Part shown: positions 39,175 to 49,200 of the stretch, in pieces | How positions within the stretch are numbered: the first letter of the stretch is position 1 | Layout of the letters: each line of letters begins with the position of its first letter | NCBI RefSeq assembly: GCF_000219625.1 | Contig: NC_018206.1 | Location: forward strand, 558,001 to 622,000 | Source of the DNA: Zymoseptoria tritici IPO323 | Lineage: Eukaryota; Ascomycota; Dothideomycetes; Mycosphaerellales; Mycosphaerellaceae | Direction: 5' to 3' | DNA: 64,000 nt | Notes under the pieces: model-generated | The model's database searches: none | Seen by the model: only the letters and a program-made list of their open reading frames with translations | What the model was told of the DNA's origin: nothing | Program-made: the position numbers and the translations under genes

Positions 39175-39775
39175 TCACGGGCACTTTCACCATGCCTTTG
39201 CCCTTTACCTGAAGGGCTAGTGTCACACTGCCGGTCTCCTTCTTGTAGTCCATGAAGTGCCGTAGATCGAATATCATATGACGAGTGCATCCAGAGTCCA
39301 GCATCCAATCTTGGTGTTGTGGATGGCCACGCCCCTTTTGGAAAGTGAATGCGGCTCGATATTGCGCTCCCTATGCAGCCTTTACATGTTCTGTTGGCCG
39401 ATCCGCTGGCCGTTGATCCTTCTTCCCAGGAATGCCGTTCAGGATCCAGCAGTCTCTTTTGAAATGAACCTCCTTGTGGTAATAATTAAATTCCACGTCC
39501 TTCTTGTCCCTCATGCCCTTCCGGATCTGCTGATCAATCCGGTTGTAGCGCTGCTCAGCCGCTCTGGGCAGGTTCTCAGTTTCGAGCTCTTTTCGAGTCT
39601 GAAGTCTCGATTCGACCTGCTTTAGTCGCTGCACTAGATCGTCGAAGGACATATCCGAGAAGCCCGCCGTTTCCAAGGCAAACACAGTAGGGTTGGTAGT
39701 CGCCTGGTAGACTCTGTAGCTCGACTGTCTTGATCAACGAGGTCAATGCGTTGTCGCTGTTTACCAGTATCTTCT
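39175..39775 (-). mobile_element. Ty1/copia retrotransposon relic (gag and protease part)
   Basis: Reading the minus strand from about 39775 gives a gag-like stretch (LTSLIKTVELQSLPGDYQP), then after a 1-base frame change near 39690 TVFALETAGFSDMSFDDLVQRL, then a decayed zinc knuckle (YYHKEVHFKRDCW, first Cys lost). An in-frame TAG at 39371-39373 follows, then DWMLDSGCTRHMIFDL, the D-S-G active-site region of copia-type aspartic protease. The frame ends at TGA 39175. No integrase, reverse transcriptase or LTR is recognisable nearby. It is a dead fragment of an old insertion between PHR1 and the protease gene. Confidence 0.85.
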
Positions 39776-40066
39776 GTCCAAGAAGGTAAGTGCGGTGTGT
39801 GAGTAAGCAACGTAGGTCTGGCAGGACCTGCCAGATCGAACAAGACTGCTCCTGCAGCAGCACTCATTTCACCAACACTTACGCTCACGCTCAAAACAAG
39901 CTAAACCATCGAAAACAGTGTGGTTTCGGATTCAAGTTACTCTACATACAGTATCGTGAAGGAAAGAATTCAAGGATAACTTGTCCGTCAAGGTGGCGAG
40001 ACAACAGAAGGACCGCGCTCGAAGAATTGAATGCGTGTCCGCCAGGGTAACGATCACTCCCACGCT

Positions 40067-41476
40067 TCAGTCCCACAGGACACCTCCAAAGGTGAGTTGG
40101 TAGTTTTCAAGATCATGCACGACCACGACGTTCCTCATGAAAGTCATGCCGAAGATGGGGTTCGCTGCGTAGCTCGGATTATTCGACTTGCTCGGATCAG
40201 GATTGGGCTGAAAGCCCATAAGGCATGATTGATCACTATAGACCTCGCCCAACTCGCCGTCGATCAGGATATCGCGAGGAGTGATTGCAAAGTCTTTTCC
40301 ACCGAGGCGAAAGGAGACCTCGGGCACAGTAGAGTTGCACGGCGCAATATACCAGTCGAAAAAGTCGTGGTCGATATGAGCAGGAGGCTCGAAAGCCTGA
40401 GCAATGGCTGCGCTAACGTACGAGGGCACCCGGCTTACGGTCGTTCCACTGTCCACTATGGTAGGTGCCTGAAGGCCGGTGTCGTTCTGGATTGGTGACA
40501 CCCACTCGAAGAAATTGCCGTTCACCGTGAATCCATCGGGTTGGAGGTTGTAGAAGTCGTACTGTAGGGGTATGTCAAACGTCGGGTAAGCGACCTTGAT
40601 CATTGGAGTCGTTGCCCACACTCCAGTGTACGGAAAATCGGCTGGCGGAGGCGTTCCTCCCAGCGCTACGAAGCCACCATAAGAGTTTTGTGTGTCGTTG
40701 AGGCCACGTCTGAATAGACCGACAGTAAATTGTGAAGGAGCCAGAAGGCCGTCTTCAATAGCTTGAAATGGCCAGGAGTTGTACGGAACGGTGCTGTAGT
40801 TGTTTCTCGTTCCGTCTGTATAGTAAGCCTCAGTCAGAGACGGGAGCCCGAAGCCCATAATACCAGAGGTAAAATTGTTGCCGCCAGGGAAATAACCCCT
40901 GTCGGCCAGTGCATACTGCTGTTTTTGTACGGTGATTCCGCCATAAGAGACAGTGCCGTAGCCGAAGGTGCCATTGATAGCCGATTTGTCACTATATGAA
41001 ATATCGTAGATCTCGTCGTCAATAGTTCCCTGAGAGAATCCAGTGGGGCCACGGCCTGCGAAAATGCAATTGGATGGATCTGTTACTGTGTAATTCCCGT
41101 CTTCGCATGTGAAATTCGCCCTAGGCAACCACAAATCGCCACTGCCGGTGTCGAATTGAACCGGATAGGGTTCGCCATCGATATCGATGGTGATGGTGTA
41201 TCTCGCACCGTGAGCCACGTTCTGCAGAGTTCCATATCCTCCCCTCCCGAAGAAAATTCTGATGTCGAGGCTGGCGTCGAGATTGAAGTCCGCCAGAGGG
41301 GTGAGTGGGGTCACATTTTCGGTGATAGCAACTCCAAGCTCGGCCAGAAGTTGTATGTTGAGGTCTACGTCGACGGCTGCGCCAACGCCGAGACCGAGAA
41401 GACCGGCGGATGGGGCACCAGAAACGAATGTGGCAAGGAGCGTCAGCGCGCTGAGCGCCTGATGAACAAAGAGCAT
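40067..41476 (-). CDS. Secreted pepsin-type (A1) aspartic protease
   Basis: A single exon of 469 aa. The ATG at 41476 is the first true ATG and gives a signal peptide (MLFVHQALSALTLLATFVSG). A propeptide of about 75 residues precedes the catalytic domain. Active-site motifs are FDTGSGDLWLP (Asp about 109) and VDSGTTVSRVP (Asp about 342). The flap region and GIMGFGLPS are in place, as is a final hydrophobic strand. About seven N-x-S/T sites suggest glycosylation. There is no clear C-terminal GPI signal: the chain ends LTFGGVLWD. Known: such enzymes act as extracellular or vacuolar acid proteases; in plant-associated fungi many are secreted. It is probably extracellular. Confidence 0.92.
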   Translation of the reverse strand: MLFVHQALSALTLLATFVSGAPSAGLLGLGVGAAVDVDLNIQLLAELGVAITENVTPLTPLADFNLDASLDIRIFFGRGGYGTLQNVAHGARYTITIDIDGEPYPVQFDTGSGDLWLPRANFTCEDGNYTVTDPSNCIFAGRGPTGFSQGTIDDEIYDISYSDKSAINGTFGYGTVSYGGITVQKQQYALADRGYFPGGNNFTSGIMGFGLPSLTEAYYTDGTRNNYSTVPYNSWPFQAIEDGLLAPSQFTVGLFRRGLNDTQNSYGGFVALGGTPPPADFPYTGVWATTPMIKVAYPTFDIPLQYDFYNLQPDGFTVNGNFFEWVSPIQNDTGLQAPTIVDSGTTVSRVPSYVSAAIAQAFEPPAHIDHDFFDWYIAPCNSTVPEVSFRLGGKDFAITPRDILIDGELGEVYSDQSCLMGFQPNPDPSKSNNPSYAANPIFGMTFMRNVVVVHDLENYQLTFGGVLWD

Positions 41477-42747
41477 TGTCAAAGAGAAGATGAACAAAAC
41501 GAGAGACGGAGAAGATAGCGAAAAGCTACCCAACGAAGGTGGCAGAGTCGAGCAAATATAAGATGTAGCTGGGCCGGTCTAGACAGGTCTCCTCCAGGAG
41601 CAGCGTATCGCACCACCGATTTGACTTTGGCGGGGATCAGTATGATGCTCGCCCAATCTCGAAATTGTTAAACAAGGGCGTCCGAATACCTGGTGGACGA
41701 TCTTCGGCGCGATTCCTGTCTGCGTGAGACAGGCTGACCAGGGTTATCTACAGCCTGTGGACTGCATAGGAACATCGACTCGGAAGGCGTCCACAGCACA
41801 AAGACTTGCAGACATGGGCTTTTGTCGAATCAAAAGCGTCTTATCGCGAGATCGTGTGAGCTTTGCATCAAGTACCTTGTCCGAGTTGACAATCCTCACT
41901 CTGAGGAATGGTCCCAAAGTGTGAACCGGAACTAATTCCTGCTTTTGGTCCAGGAGTTGTAGGGGACATTCCGACCCTAGACATCGACTGATGCCGGGGA
42001 AATGACATGCTGTGCCCCTGGTCCGGTAAGCCTGGAATCTCAAGAGCCATTGCGATTCCTTTGGTGGTGGGACACTGCGATGGAGGGTGGATTTAGTCCG
42101 GGTCACTTTAGGGTCAATGGTGATCAGTCGGCACTGAAGTTGTGACTGTGAACAGCCCTCAGAGGCTGAGGGGCAGTCAGCGCTTGTGTGTCTTGAGATT
42201 ATAGTTTCCGGACCTGGATCTGAACCTGGATCAGGGTTCGGAGAGAGGATTGCAGCGATTGCTAACAACGATGTTCATTGGCAGGGCAGTGCCTGCTAGC
42301 AATGAATGGCATGATGAGGAAAATGAGGGCAGGATGATGTTGAATGTTGTGTTGGCGGTGGTAATAAAGTTGTGAAAGTGTTGAAACAGATATGAAGGCA
42401 CTAGCACTGTCACGTGCAGACTTGTCGCTTCCCCGGAATTTCGAGGTGAAGTTGGAAGTGGACCTCGCGTATTTGCCCTCACACTCACTCTCAACCGGGC
42501 GATACCTGCTATCTTGTAACTCGACCTCAACCTCACCTTCCTCCTGACTCTGCTCCGCCGCCGACATGCCACTCGCTCCTCCGCCCTCCGCCACAGGAGG
42601 TATGCTCACCTCCACGTCCACCTCGACCAAAATCATCCCTCTCCACAGCTGACGAGTCTGGCCCACAGCAGTCCTCAATCGGCTGCTTATCTCTACATTC
42701 ACCTGCGAGAGATCTCCAGTCTGTCCTGACTGGAAGTTCACACCATA
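41477..42747. other. Divergent intergenic region
   Basis: This 1.27-kb stretch separates the protease start (minus) and the K+ channel start (plus), so both promoters lie here. Minus-strand frames at 41744-42268 and 42262-42852 have no recognisable content; the second overlaps the channel's coding start and is a shadow. A TATATTT-like element (minus) near 41555 may serve the protease. Confidence 0.4.
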
Positions 42748-45072
42748 ATGAGCCACATCGATCCCGGAGCAGGCGACACAGTCGAACACGCCGCCAACGA
42801 CGATGTCGAGCAAAACTCCTCCGCCGAAAAGAGCAGCGACAAAACCTCCCAAACAAGCCCCTCCACCGCACGCACAACATGGTGGTTCGCCTCCACCGCC
42901 TGCCCCCTCATCGCCGCCACCTTCGGTCCCATCGCCAACGGCTTCAGTATTTGCGCTCTCGTGTATGACTGGAGAGTGTACCTACCGCCCGGCGCACAAG
43001 AGACGGACGGGATTAAGATTCGCGACCCTCGATGGCTGATCGCTGTCAACGCGGTATCACTCGTCATGGCCTTGATCGGGAATTCAGCGTTGATGCTCAA
43101 CATGGCGAGACGGCTGGCCTTTTCCACCGCCCAGCCGATCACAATCACCGGGTTCTTGCTGGCGGGGATATTGCTCATTGCGGATATGGCTGCTTTGACG
43201 AGTTCTCCGAGTTATTACATTACGACGCCGAGGGAGGCGATTCCGGAAGGCGCGCATGCGTTGACGATGGCGTTCTATTTTGCGATTTTCGCGGCGTCGA
43301 TTTACATGTGTATTGCATTCTTGATGTGCTTGACGGTGCATGGGGCAAGGAGGAAGCATTATCCCAAGGACTTCAATTTGACTTCCGCTCAGCGGACGCT
43401 CATGCTTCAGACAATGGCTTTCATCGCATACCTCCTCCTGGGCGCTCTTGTCTTCAGCACGATCGAAGGATGGCGCTACCTCGACGGGGTGTACTGGGCG
43501 CACACCACTCTGCTCACCATCGGTCTAGGCGACTACGCTCCGAAGACAACCACCGGACGAGGTCTCATCATTCCCTTCTCCATCTGCGGCATCATCATGG
43601 TCGGTCTGGTAGTCGGCAGTATACGAACTCTGGTACTCGACCGGACGAAAGAGAAAATGGCGGCGCGAATCGTGGAGAAGAGACGGGAGTCTGCGGTCCA
43701 TAATGTGGACGGCAGGAAACAGACCATCAAAGTCTCATGGTTCGCGCAGGCGGATTTCAGTTCTGATCCATCCCTCACGCCCGCGCAGAGGAGAGAAGAG
43801 GAGTTCCGCGTCATGCGGAAAGTGCAGAAAGCTGCTGAGCGGGAACGGCGATATCTGGCGCTTGCAACTTCTCTCAGCTTCGCGCTCATGCTCTGGTCCG
43901 TTGGTGCAGTGATCTTCATGCTCGCGGAACGAGACGCTGGATGGACTTACTTTCAAAGCCTGTACTTCACCTTCGTCGTGCTGATGACGATCGGTTACGG
44001 AGACTTTGCGCCGGCTTCCAATGCAGGCAAAGCCTTCTTCGTCATGTGGTCGATGCTCGCCATCCCGTCGCTGACGATTCTCATCTCCAACATGGCCGAT
44101 ACCGTCGTCAAGTGGGTGGCGGAGATCACCGACTGGGTCGCTGGCTTCACCGTTCTGCCTGGTCCGGGAGGCGCGCGACAGACAGGACGGAGCTACCTTG
44201 GTCAGCTCATGGATCGGTGGAGTGAGGCGGTGGAGCGGTACACTCCGTTTGGCAAGCGGGAGAGGCTGGTCGATCAGCACGGCAACAAGCATTTGCCGAG
44301 GATGGATCCGAGACGACATGATGAGCAGATGATGACTATGTTGTCGGAGAAGTTGGGGAAGCACGTTTCGAGAGAGGAGGTGAGGCAGGCGATGGAGGGG
44401 GAGGAGTCGTTGGAGAGGGATGTGAGGTTCTATCATTACGTTCTGTCGAGGGAGTTGAGGAAGTTGCAGAAGGATGTGCTGGTGAAGCCGCCGAAGGAGT
44501 ATTCTTGGCATGATTGGGAGTATTATCTCAAACTCATGGGGGAGGAAGATGATGAAAGGAATGATGGTGATGACGACCGTCGCGAGTCGGACGCTTTTAT
44601 TCCTGGAGCGTTGAAGCCGGCTGATACTTTCCGGGAACCGCAGCCGTTGCAACATACCCTCGACGGGACGATATACTCCAAACCAACCTCTCTCCCGAAT
44701 TTCGCCCACGCCTACACCTTTCCCTCTACCCCGACCCACATTTACACCAACCATACCGACCTCGACCTCGACGGCGTGACCGATCGCAAATCCGAACTCC
44801 GCGCCTCGCATGCCCATCCTCAAACTCCACCTTCCCGCATGCGCCGACTCAGACGCAGACCTACGAAAGGTGAGGATGGTGGGGACCCGCTGCGGAATTG
44901 GTCGTGGCTGTCGGATCAGAGTCCGTTGATGTCAGAGCAGAGTGAGGCGGAGTGGATTTTGGAGAGGTTGGGGAAGGCGCTTGTGAGGGAGTTGGATGGA
45001 GTTAGGAGTGGGAGGAGGAGAGTTCCGCCTGTTGGGTGGGGGTGTGTTGGGAGGGGTGCGAGGAGGGAGTAG
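42748..45072 (+). CDS. TOK1: Outward-rectifier K+ channel with two pore domains (TOK1 type)
   Basis: A single exon of 774 aa from the ATG at 42748. About 45 polar residues come first, then four membrane segments, then the first pore pair with selectivity filter TIGLGDY (about residue 258). A basic cytosolic loop (DRTKEKMAARIVEKRR) follows, then the second pore pair with TIGYGDF (about 415) and flanking helices AERDAGWTYFQSLYFTFVVLM and FFVMWSMLAIPSLTILISNM. The arrangement of eight membrane segments with two pore loops is diagnostic of fungal TOK channels, which let K+ leave the cell when the membrane is depolarised. The 300-residue C-terminal tail is charged, with a conserved-looking RFYHYVLSRELRKLQKDVLVKPPKEYSWHDW-type block, and ends basic. 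Confidence 0.93.
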   Translation: MSHIDPGAGDTVEHAANDDVEQNSSAEKSSDKTSQTSPSTARTTWWFASTACPLIAATFGPIANGFSICALVYDWRVYLPPGAQETDGIKIRDPRWLIAVNAVSLVMALIGNSALMLNMARRLAFSTAQPITITGFLLAGILLIADMAALTSSPSYYITTPREAIPEGAHALTMAFYFAIFAASIYMCIAFLMCLTVHGARRKHYPKDFNLTSAQRTLMLQTMAFIAYLLLGALVFSTIEGWRYLDGVYWAHTTLLTIGLGDYAPKTTTGRGLIIPFSICGIIMVGLVVGSIRTLVLDRTKEKMAARIVEKRRESAVHNVDGRKQTIKVSWFAQADFSSDPSLTPAQRREEEFRVMRKVQKAAERERRYLALATSLSFALMLWSVGAVIFMLAERDAGWTYFQSLYFTFVVLMTIGYGDFAPASNAGKAFFVMWSMLAIPSLTILISNMADTVVKWVAEITDWVAGFTVLPGPGGARQTGRSYLGQLMDRWSEAVERYTPFGKRERLVDQHGNKHLPRMDPRRHDEQMMTMLSEKLGKHVSREEVRQAMEGEESLERDVRFYHYVLSRELRKLQKDVLVKPPKEYSWHDWEYYLKLMGEEDDERNDGDDDRRESDAFIPGALKPADTFREPQPLQHTLDGTIYSKPTSLPNFAHAYTFPSTPTHIYTNHTDLDLDGVTDRKSELRASHAHPQTPPSRMRRLRRRPTKGEDGGDPLRNWSWLSDQSPLMSEQSEAEWILERLGKALVRELDGVRSGRRRVPPVGWGCVGRGARRE

Positions 45073-46292
45073 ATGGTGTTGTGGTGGGTTGTGGTCGGAT
45101 TTGATGAGGCGAGAGGAGTACAGAGGCTCGCCTTCTGGATCTAGGCTTGAAGCGAGGTGGGTTTGCATTTCATGGCGTTGGAGGTGGGTTGCGAGGAAGC
45201 GATGATTGTTTCAATACCCTCCTACGATTTGAATCTTGTCGAGGACGGCCGATCCGGAAAAGAAGGACGGATGCTCGCCTTGCAGGAACAGGCTGGAAGC
45301 GAGGTGGAATTTGCAACGGTGTTCGGTTTTGGGTCTGGGAGGCAGCGATGATTATTATGATACCCCCTACGATTGGACTATTGGTGAGAGCTCAGTGAGT
45401 ACAGAAACGGAGATTACTTGATATTGGCTACTTCTTTCTCACTTGATCCGTAGGTTTCTTTTGTGGCACGCAAACACTGCGAGTACCCGTTGTTGCGTGC
45501 ATGAGAGGATATGCAGGGACGGGAGACAAACGGAGGTGTCGTTCACTCGAGGCAAACAGAAATGGAAAGGAAACAACAATATACGATACAATGTTGCTTT
45601 GGTTGATATATTTGCAGTTCTCGCTTCGCTGATTTTGAAGACGAGACATCATACTTTGGCAGCATTGGAGGGACTGGCGTTTCACTGACGGATCGGAAGA
45701 GAGAGCGGAAAGGGTGGAGCAATAGAGGATAAAGAGAAGACGCACGAAGTTGGTCAAAAGAAGATACACAAGATGCGGATAGGTGATTTGGCAAACGGAT
45801 TGAGCGTCGCATGCAAGGAGAAGGCGGTAACGAAAGTCGATGCTGAGGAAGAGAAGACGAACGAGAAAGAGAACAGAATTGGCATCGAAGGCGCGAAGAC
45901 GAACAGCTCGATGGATCATGAGGAGGATGAGAAGACGAACAGGGTTGAGGCCGTGCTGGACAGCAGAGACAAGGAGACGAGGATGTCAACGGTGAATGAG
46001 GAAGACGACGTCTTTGGCAATGACATTGCTGAAGAGGCAGTCGGGAAGAGAACGCAGAAAGCTGGTGAGTAAATCCTTGTCCGATGTCATATGCGAGCGT
46101 TCACGTCGTCGAGCATGTGCTTGCCTTTTTGAGCCAAACGAGGGATATCGGTGCCTGCTGCTGATTGAGCTTGTCGCGACTTCACCTACTCGTCAACATC
46201 AGGCACATGCGCACGCGACGTTCACCCACATCTCTCTCACATGATGGAGCGAGACCTTGACCTGCTAAATAACTACCTCACTGCGTTGCTGT
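45073..46292. other. Intergenic with a diverged direct repeat and a possible RdRP 5' exon
   Basis: 1.2 kb without a certain gene. A direct repeat lies at 45144-45377. A plus-strand frame at 45773-46064 (charged, Glu/Lys/Asn-rich) ends at a strong donor GTGAGTAAAT that would join in phase with the CTCCAG acceptor at 46332 of the RdRP gene; the 268-nt gap is long for this genome, so I leave it as a possibility. Confidence 0.4.
45144..45377 (+). repeat. Diverged direct repeat of about 88 bp
   Basis: Copy 1 at 45144-45232 and copy 2 at 45291-45377 share blocks: GGCT(T/G)GAAGCGAGGTGG, GAGG(A/C)AGCGATGATT, ATACCC(T/C)CCTACGATT. They differ by substitutions and small gaps. They lie just downstream of the channel gene and look like an old local duplication. 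Confidence 0.65.
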
Positions 46293-49200
46293 ATGCTCTT
46301 CTTCCTTCGACTCCTCACTGACAACACTCCAGCAATATCACCTTCCCCAGCACGGACATCCAGCTCACAACCTCGAGAGGCGTCTGCGCCAGTGTCAACA
46401 CCATCACTACCACCAACGCCAACACGTCTACCGACCTCCGGACAGGAGTCGGTATCGGCAAAAGGACCTTCACCAGCTTCACAGTCTCCAGCAACCTCGA
46501 CCTCAACATCGAAGTCCGCACGAGTCTATACATCAAGCTCGTTGAAGCACTCGGCTACATCATCCAAGGAGGCGATCGCAAAGGAATCAGCCAAGAATAA
46601 AGGCAAGTCTCTCCAAGATCATCACAAGCAGACTCAGCACCGACAAGATCGCCAACGTGCGCGTGGTCGCAAAGCGGCTGCTATTCGTCAGAAGGGAGCC
46701 ATGGAGTTCCAGACTTTGATCACCGGCAGCGGCAATCGACAGCCGGAGAACGGTCTCAATGGCCATGAGCCGCAGGGGACCGCAGCGTCGCCAGGGAGCG
46801 GAGGTGGAGAACGTCAATCGACTCCGACGCGGACAGACTCACCTCAGAATCCAAGCCGTGCTTCACCAATGTCCAGGATGGCGACACCACCGCATATGAG
46901 GAGTCTGTCTGGATCGTCGAACCCAGCGCAGAACACGTCAGTGCACACTAGAAGTCATCCTGTGACACCTCCAGGATCTGGCCAAGGCACTCCACCTGGC
47001 TCTCGCTCTCAGACTCCGACGCCTGTGGGTGGGGCTGCCCAGTGGCTTTCAGTAGCCAGTGCCCTCGCCCCGAACAGCCGTAATCAAAACCACAACTCCC
47101 GCAACAATACTCCCAATCGCAACCGCAACAACAACCACAACCGCCACAACTCGCAGCGGCCGCGGTCTCCAATGAACAAGCTCGAGCTCAAGATTGATCT
47201 TGTCGGCATCCCTCTCAGATGGACCACCTTTGATGTACATCAGCTCATGATGCCGTACGGGAACGTTTCATACATCGCTCTCCGCAATCCTCAAACCCTT
47301 CACCAGAAAGCAGTGGTCTTTTTCCGCCCAGCTCCAGCGGACGTGTCTTGGGCTGGCACATCGATTCCATGGAATGGACCCAACGGTCAAGTGGAATTGT
47401 TTCGCACTTATAACAACACTGACCGCGTTACTCAAATGTATTACAACCCGGAAGGTTCGAGATCGTACCCCATGAATACCTTGCTGTCCGTGAAGGACAT
47501 GAAGATGGGTGTAATGCGAAGCGAAGACGAGATGCTGGTGCTGCATTCCATCGCGGCGAAGGGGACACAGATGATGCTTGACTTGCGAGAGAAGACTTTG
47601 CAGCTCAGTTTCGCCATTCGGACCCGCACAACGGGCAAAGACGGCGCGCCAAAAGAAGTCGACAGATCTTTCAAGATATCCATCGATATGGTGCTCCTTC
47701 ACAAGATGCATCTAGTGCATGGGAGTGATGGTTGTACCTCTCTTGTCATCACGACCGACTTTCCATCAATCACCACTCGGAAGACCACAAACATTCGGGC
47801 AACGCACAATGTGAAACAGTCGGAGTGGAAGGAGGAATGGAGCGATTTCCGACAGACTGACGTCGATCAGAATCCTATGCGTCGTAGCAGTGCGATTCAA
47901 ATACGAAAGTCCGGCTGCATCATCGACACTGGGAGATGGCGAACCTACAAAATCACCTTCGCTGGCGATGTGGCTAGCTCAGAGGCGTTTTTGGATGTCC
48001 TTCAAGCCTTGAGAGACCACAACGTCGTGCTGGAAACGCAGGAAGATCTGACATTCAACGAAGTACCACCAGAGAGCCTATGGAAATGGCAGGAAGCTCT
48101 AGCGCCTCCAAAGGTTGCCGGTGAGGCTGTCTCGTCGCTCTTCGACATGCTCCAAAGCCATCTTGCCTTCTCAGTACACTACCAGCTGGAGGTCTGCATC
48201 AGTGTCGGTGCTCTTCACGAAAGCAACATCGATCGTGCATTCCTGCAGAGACTCTCCACGATCGAAACCGTTCGAGCTGTGAAAATGCTGGAGAAGATCG
48301 CAGACGAAGGGAAGAGAATCTACAAGCCCAGCGATATTTTTTCTTTGCACAACCGTGTCTCGGTCGTGGAGAAGAAGAGACCAGCGTATTGCACGAAAAT
48401 CCCCGCCGCCAACATTACTCCGACCACCATCTACTTCGCCACTCCCGTTCTGGAAACAAGCAACCGTGTCGTGCGGAACTACAAGAAATACGAGGATCGC
48501 TTCATGCGGGTCAAGTTCACCGACGAGAAGCACAAGGGCCAACTGCAATCCCAAGACGGACAAGCTATGAATGAAGTCTTCTCACGCATCAAGCAGGCCA
48601 TGACCCATGGAATCCGTGTCGCAGACCGACATTACGAGTTCCTCGCTTTTGGGAACGCTCAATTTCGCGAGCACGGTGCCTACTTCTTCGCCTCCACTCC
48701 CGACCTGAATGCGAACATGATTCGGCAGTGGATGGGCAACTTCACTCAGATCAAGAATGTCGCCAAGTACATCTCTCGACTCGGACAGTGCTACACAACT
48801 ACACGTGCAATTCCGCACAGTGTGAACGTCGAGCGGATCCCAGATGTTGAGCGGAACGGATACTGCTTCACAGATGGAGTGGGAAAGATCTCTCCTTTGC
48901 TGGCTCGAATGGTTGCTGACCACTTCCGCCTCGACAACTGTCCTTCTGTCTACCAGTTCCGTATGGCAGGTTGCAAAGGCGTGCTGGCCGTTGATCCCTC
49001 GCTCAAGGGTATGACTGTTCAGATTCGACCCAGTCAGGAGAAGTTCCCAGCGGAGTTTCACGGACTGGAGATCTGCAAGATGTCGCAATTTTCCGCCGCC
49101 AATCTCAATGTCCAGCTGATCTTGGTCATGTCTTCACTCGGTGTGCCGGACAACGTCTTCGTCAACAAGTATCGAGACATGCTCGCAGATCTGGCCCTGG

